DNA of 52,606 bases from Candidatus Aerophobota bacterium (GCA_021163155.1 JAGGXI010000085.1:1-52606), one strand, 5' to 3'; numbered from the stretch's first letter, positions 44,294-51,477 are shown. Notes: generated by a model from the sequence alone, not told the origin. Translations and numbers: made by a program.

Positions 44294-44322
44294 AATATAC
44301 ATTTATTTTTTACTTATGTCAA
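44294..44322 (-). promoter_or_regulatory. Promoter of the prfA-mfd-surA-murA-mreB block
   Basis: On the minus strand a perfect TTGACA (44317-44322), 17-bp spacer and TATATT (44294-44299). The start codon of prfA is at 44271-44273, so transcription should begin about 14 bases before it. Confidence 0.8.
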
Positions 44323-44326
44323 TTGG

Positions 44327-44453
44327 AGAGTGAATGGGTAAATGAGTGAATGAGTTAAATGAGTGAATGAGTAAATGAGTAAATGGGTAAATGAGTGAAT
44401 GAGTGAATGAGTTAAGAAAATGAGGAAAATAAGTTAAATAAGAGAAATGAGGA
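44327..44453. repeat. Intergenic octamer array (GAGTGAAT/GAGTAAAT)
   Basis: About 15 imperfect tandem copies of GAGTGAAT, GAGTAAAT, GAGTTAAAT and GGGTAAAT, then related GAGGAAAAT and AAGTTAAAT units. It separates the divergent promoters of prfA and of the AbrB gene. Confidence 0.85.
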
Positions 44454-44487
44454 AACACCAACACATAAAGAGAATCATCCCATTTCG

Positions 44488-44518
44488 TTGACTTCTTAAA
44501 AAATTTCATTACTATAAA
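44488..44518 (+). promoter_or_regulatory. Candidate promoter of the AbrB/VapC pair
   Basis: TTGACT (44488-44493) and TATAAA (44513-44518) with a 19-bp spacer, longer than ideal. It is 48 bases upstream of the chosen start and typical of an autoregulated toxin-antitoxin promoter. Confidence 0.45.
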
Positions 44519-44565
44519 TAAAAGTAATACTGAAAAATAAAATAATGAGGAAGGGGGGGACTAAA

Positions 44566-44826
44566 ATGCCTCTCAAAACAGATGTAACAACTTTAACTAC
44601 AAAAGGACAGATAACCATCCCTAAAAAAATAAGGAAATACTTAGGGATAAAACCAAAAGACCGAATTAAGTTTGAAGTTAAAGAAGGGGTAGTTAAAATA
44701 AGGCCAGCTAAAGATTTGGATTTAAATTTTGGAAGAGTAAAGCCCCCAAAAAAACCCGAAGATTTCAAAAAGGTAAGAAAACTTTTTGAGGAAAAAGTAG
44801 GAGAAGAATTAGGTAAGAAGATTTAA
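44566..44826 (+). CDS. AbrB/SpoVT-family antitoxin
   Basis: 86 residues from the ATG at 44566, which has a GGGGGGA Shine-Dalgarno; the upstream ATG at 44545 has none and would place that site within the coding region. The swapped-hairpin DNA-binding domain reads VTTLTTKGQITIPKKIRKYLGIKPKDRIKFEV. The C-terminal Lys/Glu-rich tail (KPPKKPEDFKKVRKLFEEKV) is expected to wrap around the toxin. Its stop is 3 bases before the PIN gene. Likely the VapB-type partner. Confidence 0.82.
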   Translation: MPLKTDVTTLTTKGQITIPKKIRKYLGIKPKDRIKFEVKEGVVKIRPAKDLDLNFGRVKPPKKPEDFKKVRKLFEEKVGEELGKKI

Positions 44827-44829
44827 ATT

Positions 44830-45231
44830 ATGCGTTTTTTAGACACCAACCTTTTAATTCACTACTTTACTCGAGATGACGAAGGGAAAGCACAGAAAGT
44901 CTTAGGCCTTTTAAAAAGAGTGGAGAGAAACGAGGAAAGAGTTATAACATCTTCTCTTGTCATATTTGAGACAGTTTTTACCTTGCAAAGTTTCTATAAG
45001 GTTTCGAGAAAAAAGATAAAAAAGCTTGTATCTCCTATTCTTGAACTAAGGGGGCTAAAACTTTTAGATAAGGAGATATATCAATTAGCATTGGACATTT
45101 ATGTAAAAAAGAATATCTCTTTTGCTGATGCTTTTAATACAGCTTTTATTCTTAAGAAAGAAATTAAAGAGATTTACAGTTATGATGAGGATTTCGACAG
45201 GATAGAGGAAATTAGAAGAATGCTTCCCTAA
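44830..45231 (+). CDS. PIN-domain toxin, VapC type
   Basis: 133 residues, usual for VapC. MRFLDTNLLIHYFTRDD (D5), SSLVIFETVFTL (E near 47), ISFADAFNTAFI (D near 100) and IYSYDEDFDRIEEI (acidic end) give the PIN active site. It is predicted to cleave RNA when not bound by the AbrB-type antitoxin encoded 3 bases upstream. The locus is not visibly damaged. Confidence 0.85.
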   Translation: MRFLDTNLLIHYFTRDDEGKAQKVLGLLKRVERNEERVITSSLVIFETVFTLQSFYKVSRKKIKKLVSPILELRGLKLLDKEIYQLALDIYVKKNISFADAFNTAFILKKEIKEIYSYDEDFDRIEEIRRMLP

Positions 45232-45249
45232 AAAAGAATGATAAGTTTC

Positions 45250-45473
45250 AACCCGGATTCGGCAATTTAAATAATGACCATTAAGTTTATCCTAAAATGT
45301 TGTTCTGAGTCTAATCTTTATGAAGATTAAATTTTTTAGGAGCAAAAAATATTTTTCTTCTTTGGGTAGGGCGAGTTCAGTCGCCCTTTGCAAAATAAGA
45401 GCTAAAGTCTATTGGGAGGCTAAAGCCTCCCCTACCCAGGCCAGGCACTCTAACAGTTTGCCGAATCTGGGTT
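45250..45473. mobile_element. MITE-like element F2, copy c (224 bp, inverted orientation)
   Basis: Terminal inverted repeats AACCCGGATTCGGCAA (45250-45265) and TTGCCGAATCTGGGTT (45458-45473) match at 15 of 16 positions. The core at 45362-45440 folds as two hairpins, GGGCGAGTTCAGTCGCCC and GGGAGGCTAAAGCCTCCC, closed by GGGTAG/CTACCC. It is inserted just upstream of the M16 peptidase gene and encodes no protein. Confidence 0.75.
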
Positions 45474-45497
45474 CAATTAAAGATGGAGGTTATCTAT

Positions 45498-46763
45498 ATG
45501 TTTAAAAAAACTATTTTAGAAAATGGATTAAGAATCATAACTTCTCCGATGAAGGGGACAAGAACAGTAACTGTTTTAGCGATGGTGGGCACGGGTTCAA
45601 AATATGAGATTAAACAAATAAACGGAGCTTCTCATTTTTTGGAACATATGTTTTTCAAAGGAACAGAGAAAAGGCCGACTGCTTTAGATATTGCGGAAAC
45701 AATTGATAGGATAGGTGGAGAATACAATGCTTTTACTTCTAAGGAATTTACTGGCTATTATGCTAAAGTCAGCTCTAAACACAAAAAATTAGCTATGGAT
45801 GTAATTTCTGATATATTATTAAATTCAAAATTTGATGCTAAAGAAATTGAGCGAGAAAAAGGAGTAATTATTGAAGAATTAAATATGTACTTAGATACTC
45901 CTACTTCTTATATAAAGGACCTTTTTGAGGTGTTGCTCTACGGTGATCAACCAGCAGGATGGCTGGTTATAGGTGCTAAAGAAAACATTAAAGCAATGAA
46001 TCGTGAGAAATTGTTGGACTATTTCAAAAGGCAGTATGTAGCTTCCAACACTACTATTTTAGTAACGGGCGATATTGATGAGGTAGAAACAATAAGAGAA
46101 GTGGAAAAATACTTTAAAGATATAAATAAAAATAAATATACAAAAAAAATTTCTGTTAAAGAGGCGCAAGATAAACCTTTAAGTTTGATCCATTATAAAA
46201 AAACGGACCAAACACATTTTTGCCTGGGGACAAGGTCGTACGATTTTAACTCTCGGGATTATTTTGTTTTGCAGGTTTTAGCTTCAATTCTTGGCGGAGG
46301 AATGAGTTCGCGACTTTTTATAGAAGTTAGAGAAAAAAGAGGATTAGCTTATCGTATTCAATGTTCATCAGAAAATTATACAGATAGTGGTTATTTAGTT
46401 GTTCAAGCAGGGGTTGGCAATGATAGAGTTGATGAGAGTATAAAAGTTATCTTAGATGAGTTTTGCAAGATAAGAGATAAAAAAGTGTTGGATAAAGAAT
46501 TAAACAAAGCTAAAGAATATATTAAAGGAAAACTCTTGTTGGGGTTAGAATCATCAGACGAAGTAGCATTTTGGTTGGGACATCAAGAAGTTCTTAAAAA
46601 GCAGATATTGACTGTGAATGAAGTATTTGAGAAGGTTGATGCAGTAACTGCAGAAGATATTCAAAGAGTGGGCAAAGATATATTCCAAAATAATAAATTA
46701 AATCTTACTGCAATTGGACCTTTTAAGGATAAAAATAGATTTGATAAGATGCTGAGAGTGTAA
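45498..46763 (+). CDS. M16-family zinc metallopeptidase
   Basis: 421 residues from ATG 45498, chosen because GGAGG (45485-45489) is 8 bases upstream; a weaker ATG at 45483 would include that site. The inverted zinc motif HFLEHMFFKGT (H46, E49, H50), downstream IEREKGVIIEELNMYLD (the third ligand), and the LGGGMSSRLF and REKRGLAYRI signatures of the second domain are present. It is of the YmxG/PqqL/mitochondrial-processing-peptidase type. It has no signal peptide, so a cytoplasmic role is likely. Confidence 0.88.
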   Translation: MFKKTILENGLRIITSPMKGTRTVTVLAMVGTGSKYEIKQINGASHFLEHMFFKGTEKRPTALDIAETIDRIGGEYNAFTSKEFTGYYAKVSSKHKKLAMDVISDILLNSKFDAKEIEREKGVIIEELNMYLDTPTSYIKDLFEVLLYGDQPAGWLVIGAKENIKAMNREKLLDYFKRQYVASNTTILVTGDIDEVETIREVEKYFKDINKNKYTKKISVKEAQDKPLSLIHYKKTDQTHFCLGTRSYDFNSRDYFVLQVLASILGGGMSSRLFIEVREKRGLAYRIQCSSENYTDSGYLVVQAGVGNDRVDESIKVILDEFCKIRDKKVLDKELNKAKEYIKGKLLLGLESSDEVAFWLGHQEVLKKQILTVNEVFEKVDAVTAEDIQRVGKDIFQNNKLNLTAIGPFKDKNRFDKMLRV

Positions 46764-46824
46764 AATGAAGGGGTCAGGGTTATGAGGGATAACAAAAAAT
46801 CTGTGGAACTAATCCCTCTCATCC

Positions 46825-47004
46825 CATTTACTCGTAATATACAGCGACAGAGGGGAAAAGTCCCGAGATATTCTTGGCAGTTGTAGAAAAAAACCTGACA
46901 GAGGGTGGATAGGCTGTAATTTATCTAAGTTTGCCATTAAAGTTACGAGAAAAAGATTATTGGATATTTATAATTCTAAGAATTTGATGGAAGGTAAGAG
47001 ATGA
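46825..47004 (+). repeat. Dispersed repeat copy 2 (ACAGCGAC type) leading into an open frame
   Basis: 46825-46876 matches 15434-15495. The frame reading SDRGEKSRDILG stays open downstream through KFAIKVTRKRLLDIYNSKNL and stops at a TGA (47002-47004) that overlaps the ATG of the next gene. It may be the tail of a lost gene; the product is not recognised. Confidence 0.45.
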
Positions 47005-47282
47005 AGGTTGAGGATATAAAGAAAAAGATATTACCGATACTGAAAAAGTATGGGGTAACGAGAGCAGGAATATTCGGTTCTGTAGTGAGGGGAGAAGCGA
47101 AGGAAGATAGCGATGTTGATATTTTAGTAGAGATAGAAAAAAGAATGAGTTTACTTGATTTTGTTGGATTGAAGTTAGAACTTGAAGAAGCCCTTGGTAG
47201 AAGGGTCGATTTGGGGGAGTATTCTACAATCAAGCCAATTATCCGCAAACAAATATTGAGTGAGGAGATGCCCATCCTATGA
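47001..47282 (+). CDS. mntA: MntA-type minimal nucleotidyltransferase antitoxin
   Basis: 93 residues. The nucleotidyltransferase signature is in AGIFGSVVRGEAKEDSDVDILVE (GSx10DxD), followed by LEEALGRRVDLGEYSTIKP. MntA proteins neutralise HepT toxins by adding AMP to a Tyr beside the HEPN active site. The ATG overlaps an upstream frame's stop and the 3' end overlaps the hepT start. Motifs are intact. Confidence 0.85.
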   Translation: MKVEDIKKKILPILKKYGVTRAGIFGSVVRGEAKEDSDVDILVEIEKRMSLLDFVGLKLELEEALGRRVDLGEYSTIKPIIRKQILSEEMPIL

Positions 47283-47626
47283 AAAGAAATACACGACTTT
47301 ATTTGCAGGATATATGGGATAGCATCCTGGCAATAGAGGAATATACTCAGAATCTTACTGAGGAGGAATTCTACTCAAACCGACAGGTTTAAGATGCCAT
47401 TGTGAGAAGATTAGAGATAATTGGAGAAGCAGTAAGAAATATAGATGATGATTTTAGAGATGAACATTCTGAAATACCGTGGAGGAAGATTGCTGGCATG
47501 AGAGATATTATCGCACACGAATATTTCGGGATAAAGCTTGAAAGAGTATGGGACATTGTAAGAAAAGATTTCCCAAATCTGAGACAACAAATGTATTGGA
47601 TAATGGAGGCAGAGAATGGCAAATAA
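47279..47626 (+). pseudogene. hepT: HepT-type HEPN toxin interrupted by an in-frame TAA
   Basis: ATG 47279 overlaps the mntA stop. The frame reads 37 codons (MKRNTRLYLQDIWDSILAIE ...) to a TAA at 47390-47392, then stays open with DAIVRRLEIIGEAVRNIDDDF, RDIIAHEYFGIKLERVWDIV and a stop at 47624-47626. The family (DUF86) has Gln or similar at the stop position, so one base change (C to T) fits. RDIIAHEY preserves the RX4HXY active site and the Tyr targeted by MntA. A GTG at 47402 could in principle restart a 74-residue product. Confidence 0.8.
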
Positions 47627-47808
47627 AAAATATGGTAAGCTTACCCGTCCCTTTGAACTTCTGAATATCGGTAACTATGAAACCATTTACTGGTAAAAAA
47701 GAGAAGATGAGTCCCTCGCCTTTATGCTTATAAATTATATCAATCTCAGCCTTTAACTGGATTCAGATATTTACATGGAAGAAAAGGTGATGGGGTAGGT
47801 AAGGTTAC

Positions 47809-48129
47809 ATGAAAAGTATGAAAAACATTCTAAAATTTGATAGACCTCGCGAGAAAATGGATAAAAATGGGACTCAAGCCCTTTCAGATATTGAACTTCT
47901 GGCTATTTTGCTTGGTAGCGGCATTAAAGGCAAAGATGTATTTAAAGTTGCCCGAGATATATTAAGACTGGCGTAAAAAGATTTTAATGGTATTAATTTA
48001 GAAACTTTAAAAGGTATCGACGGCGTTGGCCGCCTGGCTAAAGCATCACAAATAATGGCAGCTGTAGAATTTTCAAAGAGATTTTTGATTAAAGATGGAA
48101 TAAAAATCACATGTGCAAAGGAATACTGA
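47809..48129 (+). pseudogene. RadC (UPF0758) N-terminal remnant
   Basis: The frame from ATG 47809 reads REKMDKNGTQALSDIELLAI followed by LLGSGIKGKDVFKVARDIL, the start of RadC proteins, to a TAA at 47974-47976. It then continues in the same frame with LETLKGIDGVGRLAKASQIM (HhH motif) and AAVEFSKR to a TGA at 48127. The C-terminal JAB/MPN metalloprotease-like domain is absent. RadC genes commonly travel on mobile islands. The preceding 47627-47808 stretch includes a 26-codon frame at 47616 (start MANKKYGKLTRPF) with nothing recognised. Confidence 0.78.
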
Positions 48130-48146
48130 ATAAATGAGGTGGAAAA

Positions 48147-48536
48147 ATGGGGAACTTTCAAGAAAAGATCAGTTTTATCTGGGACCTGGCGGATTTATTG
48201 AGAAGTGTATATAAAAGAAATGAATATCAAAAAGTAATCCTTCCTTTCACGGTTCTTAAAAGATTTGATTGTGTTTTAAGTGATTCCAGAAAAGCAGTCC
48301 TTGAAACCTACAACAAATATAAAGGTCAATTCGAAAATATGGAACCTATTCTTCTAAATGCCGCAAAAGATAAAAATGGAAGAGAATTAAAATTTTATAA
48401 TTACTCAAAATATGATTTTAAGGCCCCAATTGAAGACGCTGAACATATCAGTGTTTTACAGGATGTAGATATTGATTCATCTAAAATTGTAAAGAAAGGT
48501 AAAAAAGAAATTCATTTAACATCATCTGAAGAATAA
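48147..48536 (+). pseudogene. Type I restriction methylase HsdM, N-terminal fragment
   Basis: 129 codons. NFQEKISFIWDLADLLRSVY and ILPFTVLKRFDCVL are the HsdM N-terminal helical domain. After about residue 100 the similarity stops, and SILQ-like sequence leads to a short charged tail (KKGKKEIHLTSSEE). The SAM-binding and NPPF motifs are missing, so it cannot methylate DNA. No hsdS or hsdR is nearby. The end lies against a promoter for the next gene. Confidence 0.78.
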
Positions 48537-48564
48537 TTGACAAAATATTTTTTAAAATTATAAT
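48537..48564 (+). promoter_or_regulatory. Promoter of the Rrf2 regulator gene
   Basis: A perfect TTGACA (48537-48542), 16-bp spacer and a perfect TATAAT (48559-48564). It follows the HsdM remnant's stop directly. AT-rich sequence to 48590 overlaps the expected start site and could be an autoregulatory operator. Confidence 0.75.
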
Positions 48565-48609
48565 TTATATAATTTCGATAGATTTAGTAGAGAAAAGAAA
48601 GGCGTTTAT

Positions 48610-49098
48610 ATGAAACTTTCCACCAAAGGACGCTATGGAACAAGGGCAATGATAGACCTCGCCCTTCATTATGGTCAAGGTCCTATTCTCTTAAAAGATA
48701 TAGCAAAAAGGCAAAAAATTTCTGATAAATACCTAGAACATATGATTACCTCTCTCAGGATAGCTGGTTTAATAAACAGTATTCGGGGGGCACACGGGGG
48801 ATATATTTTAGCTAAACCCCCTGCTCAAATAAAGCTCAGTCAGGTAATCAAAGCGTTAGAGGGTTCGATAGCTCCTGTGGAGTGTGTCGATGATCCTAAA
48901 ACCTGCTCACAAGCAAATCTTTGTATAACCAGAGGTATTTGGACAGAAATAAAAAGAGCGATGGATAGGATATTAGAATCTGTAAGTTTACAGGATTTGG
49001 TTAAGCAACAAAAGAGAAAAAGAATAGGAAAAGAAAGAGACAATCGAACGAGGAAAGAAAATGCAAAAGGTTATAATGGCAATGAATGGGAGGATTAA
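48610..49098 (+). CDS. Rrf2-family transcriptional regulator, IscR-like
   Basis: 162 residues. The winged helix is MKLSTKGRYGTRAMIDLALH, ILLKDIAKRQKISDKYLEHM and IRGAHGGYILAKPP. Three cysteines, C92, C99 and C105, align with the Fe-S ligands of IscR (92, 98, 104) with one extra residue in the first interval, so it likely senses iron-sulfur or redox status. The C-terminal tail (130-162) is unusually charged. No isc/suf genes follow; the next genes are for pterin cofactors. Confidence 0.85.
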   Translation: MKLSTKGRYGTRAMIDLALHYGQGPILLKDIAKRQKISDKYLEHMITSLRIAGLINSIRGAHGGYILAKPPAQIKLSQVIKALEGSIAPVECVDDPKTCSQANLCITRGIWTEIKRAMDRILESVSLQDLVKQQKRKRIGKERDNRTRKENAKGYNGNEWED

Positions 49099-49261
49099 TT
49101 TCTCAGCTGCCGCATATTTATTAAAATTTAGAAAGCCTCAAAGAGCAATAATACCACGATAATTTGTAATATTCTATGAAAGAGATAAAGTTCTTAATAG
49201 TGTATGAATGAAGAAGATTTATAAGTAGGAGGAACAATTACTCTCAAAAGAGGAGTGTTAA

Positions 49262-49531
49262 GTGAGGATAAAAGTCAAATTTTCCACTGTTTTCCAGGGA
49301 TTAAGTGGCGTAGATGAAATCGAGTTTTCACTACATCAAGATATGACAGTGAAGGATGCCCTGGAGAAAATAGTTGAGGGTTTTCCCAAATTTAAAAAAT
49401 GGATACCCCAAAATGGCAAAGTAAGTAACTATGTTTATGCATCAGTTAATGGAAAGTTTCCAAGTTCAGAAACTCAACTAAAAAATAATGACGAAATAGT
49501 CTTATTCCTCGTCCCCATGGGAGGAGGATGA
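49262..49531 (+). CDS. MoaD/ThiS-family sulfur carrier (first of three)
   Basis: 89 residues from a GTG with AGAGGAG upstream. The beta-grasp fold reads KVKFSTVFQGLSGVDEIEF and TVKDALEKIVEGFP, and the C-terminus ends -GG. The usual PPVxGG is LVPMGGG here. It closely resembles the protein at 51478-51744 (same length, shared KKWIPQNG). Such proteins carry a thiocarboxylate that donates sulfur for molybdopterin or related cofactors after activation by a MoeB/ThiF enzyme. Confidence 0.85.
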   Translation: MRIKVKFSTVFQGLSGVDEIEFSLHQDMTVKDALEKIVEGFPKFKKWIPQNGKVSNYVYASVNGKFPSSETQLKNNDEIVLFLVPMGGG

Positions 49532-49659
49532 AAGAAAAAGAAATGAGAAAAGTATCTTTAGGAGAGGAGAGAATGAAAGAACTCGGTTTTACAAAAGTTT
49601 ATAACATGTTGGGAAGAATTACTCAATGGGAAGCCGAAGGATTGCCGACTATAAAATAG
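49528..49659 (+). pseudogene. Rhodanese C-terminal scrap
   Basis: 43 codons. RMKELGFTKVYNMLGRITQW and EAEGLPTIK match the last part of a rhodanese domain (LkelGFknVynl.GGi..We.aGlP). The active-site Cys loop and N-terminal half are missing. It overlaps the preceding MoaD stop (ATGA), so it may still be translated. After it, 49660-49880 has nothing recognisable. Confidence 0.7.
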
Positions 49660-49880
49660 GGTTACATAAAATTGTACTCTGTTGTTGCGGGGATTGGAAC
49701 TTTATATCCTTTTGTTCCTTTTCTTTTATCCGTTATCAGGCTTTGTCCTCGCTCCTTTTTTTACCTGTGCGTTGCATGCAGGCAAGGGAGAATATTCTTT
49801 TTATTTCTCTTATTCCTCCTTTGATCTAGTCAAAATGGAAAGAAACCCAAAATATCCAGGTTGTGGGAGATATATACAAA

Positions 49881-50126
49881 ATGAAAGTTAAGGTAAAATT
49901 CTTTGCATTACAAAGAAAAGCAATAGGTAAGAATGAGCTTGAAATTAAGTCAGAGGAAAAAATAACGATTAACAGGTTACTGGAAATGCTAATGAGTGAG
50001 CACCCTGAATTAAAGAAATTAGCCAAATTCACAATAGTGTCACTTAATCACAACTTTGCAAATGGAAGCGAATTGCTAAAAGATGGCGATGAAGTTGCAC
50101 TATTTCCGCCTGTGGGAGGTGGCTGA
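49881..50126 (+). CDS. moaD: MoaD-family molybdopterin synthase small subunit
   Basis: 81 residues from ATG 49881 (a GTG at 49863 is less likely). It begins VKVKFFALQRKAIGKNELEI and ends DGDEVALFPPVGGG, the full MoaD signature. It is directly followed, 1 base later, by moaE, so it is the best candidate for the true MPT-synthase partner among the three MoaD-like proteins. Confidence 0.88.
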   Translation: MKVKVKFFALQRKAIGKNELEIKSEEKITINRLLEMLMSEHPELKKLAKFTIVSLNHNFANGSELLKDGDEVALFPPVGGG

Positions 50127-50127
50127 A

Positions 50128-50580
50128 ATGATTGAAATTACAAATGAAGATTTTTCAATTAATGAAATAGTTAAAAAGATGAAGTCCTCAGAAATTGGGT
50201 GTATAGTAACTTTTGTAGGCACAGTTAGAAGCCTATCTCCACAGGGTACTGTAGAGACCATAGAGATCGAATCGTATACAGAAATGGCCAAAGAAAAATT
50301 ATCAGAATTAGTAGAGTATACAAAAAAACATTTTGAGATTGCCGATGTGTCTATAATTCACCGTGTAGGAAAATTGGAACCTTCTGAAAATATAGTTTGT
50401 ATCGCAGTCTCTGCGGCACATAGGAAAGATGCATTCAAAGCGTGTGAGTGGTTGATTGATGAGTTAAAGAAATGTGTACCTATTTGGAAAACTGAAACTT
50501 TTGCTAAAATTGCAGAAAATACGACATTAGCCGAAATTCTAAAGTCCCCTGGGGGCAAGCAGAATCCTTTCAAAACATAA
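50128..50580 (+). CDS. moaE: Molybdopterin synthase large subunit MoaE
   Basis: 150 residues from ATG 50128, preceded by GGGAGGTGG within the end of moaD; the longer frame from 50083 lies inside moaD. IGCIVTFVGTVRSLSPQG, IADVSIIHRVGKLEPSENIV, SAAHRKDAFKACEWLIDELK and VPIWKTETF are the family signatures including the active-site Lys. With MoaD it inserts the dithiolene sulfurs into precursor Z (cPMP). Confidence 0.93.
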   Translation: MIEITNEDFSINEIVKKMKSSEIGCIVTFVGTVRSLSPQGTVETIEIESYTEMAKEKLSELVEYTKKHFEIADVSIIHRVGKLEPSENIVCIAVSAAHRKDAFKACEWLIDELKKCVPIWKTETFAKIAENTTLAEILKSPGGKQNPFKT

Positions 50581-50602
50581 TTTACATTGCTTACAGTGCC
50601 CG

Positions 50603-50776
50603 ATGGCTGCTTATGAGATAGGTATGCTAAAAATTGGAGAAGTTGCAAAAATGTATGAAATTAAAATCAAAAAATTGTTGAAAATGCCATTAAATCTCAG
50701 GTTCCTCAAATTCAGAGGGTTGAAGCTATATAAGAGAGATTTACTTTATTTGAGTTATATTCTACCTAAGGTTTAG
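50603..50776 (+). CDS. Small ORF with MerR/excisionase-like start (uncertain)
   Basis: 57 codons. MLKIGEVAKMYEIKIKKLLK resembles the first helices of MerR or excisionase proteins (LKIGEVAk.tGvs...), but the recognition helix and wing are not convincing. It is preceded by no clear Shine-Dalgarno and followed by a REP-like repeat. It may be a gene remnant. Confidence 0.3.
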   Translation: MAAYEIGMLKIGEVAKMYEIKIKKLLKMPLNLRFLKFRGLKLYKRDLLYLSYILPKV

Positions 50777-50796
50777 GATAAGTGGAGAAGTTTTTT

Positions 50797-50893
50797 AAAG
50801 GACGGTAGCCGCAACCTTTAAGTTGCGCAAAAACGCAGGCTAAAGCCTGCGGCTACCGGTTGTGCTGTTTTTTCGTACAAAAGTTAGCTGTGG
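50797..50893. repeat. REP-like palindrome cluster
   Basis: GGTAGCCGCAACCTTTAAGTTGCG then CGCAGGCTAAAGCCTGCGGC and CTACCGG. It is the inverted counterpart of the 8607-8690 copy, including the outer GCTAACTTTTGxACGAA flank (here as its reverse complement, ending 50891). Confidence 0.8.
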
Positions 50894-50911
50894 AATGTGT
50901 CGATGAACCTG

Positions 50912-50986
50912 ATGAGAGAAGATGGAGTTACGGCAATGCATGATGCTACAGAATGCGGTATCTGGGGTGGGCTATTGGATGCATAA
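50912..50986 (+). pseudogene. AIR-synthase/HypE-like scrap
   Basis: 24 codons. REDGVTAMHDATECGIWGGL matches the conserved GV.AMHDaTEgGv.GgL motif of the AIR-synthase-related (PurM/HypE-like) C-terminal domain, then stops. The rest of the gene is absent. It is embedded between the REP-like repeat and a P-type ATPase fragment. Confidence 0.6.
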
Positions 50987-51387
50987 ATTCTTTTTACTGG
51001 CTCGTTTTATCTCTCATATTAACCGTTTTTTTAACAGAGATTGAGATTCATCCTGGAGCAGTGAGAAAAGCGAGAGAAGAAGATATTGAATTGAAAGAAA
51101 GTAAAGATTTCGACACCTTTGAAGGAAAAGGTGTAGTAGCAAACATTGAGGGACAAAAGCTCCTTATAGGCAGTAAAGTATTTTTAAAAGAGATAAACCT
51201 TTTTTATCCAAAAGAGGCTAAAGAAAAGGTATCTCAACTTGAAAATGAAGGGAAAACAGTAATACTCATAGCTTCCTCCAATTCTCCCCATAAGATATAC
51301 GGCATAATTGCTGTTGCTGATTCATTGAAAAGAACAACAAGAGATGCTATTGAAGAGTTAAAAAAGATGAAACTCAATTGTTTGTAA
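50953..51387 (+). pseudogene. P-type (metal-transporting) ATPase internal fragment
   Basis: 144 codons. From about 51037 the sequence EIHPGAVRKAREEDIELKES, FDTFEGKGVVANIEGQKLLIG and IYGIIAVADSLKRTTRDAI matches the nucleotide-binding domain of CopA/ZntA-type ATPases (E-HPL, GxGV, D.lR..a..ai..Lk). It stops before the GDG hinge. The DKTGT phosphorylation site and membrane domain are missing. Residues 12-29 form an unrelated hydrophobic stretch. Confidence 0.75.
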
Positions 51388-51477
51388 AGTATATAAGGTT
51401 AACTATGAACGGAATTTGTTTAGGACTTTGGATTAATAATTTAAGAAGGCTAAACCATCACGAAAAAAGGAGAGTTA

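Noticed and set aside
44327-44453. Possible CRISPR or replication-origin iterons
   Set aside because: Units are degenerate octamers, no dnaA or partition genes nearby, and similar arrays occur at several other gene ends.
49682-49891. 69-codon ORF between the rhodanese scrap and moaD
   Set aside because: Hydrophobic low-complexity start followed by frame overlap with moaD; no match to a known family and no good ribosome-binding site.
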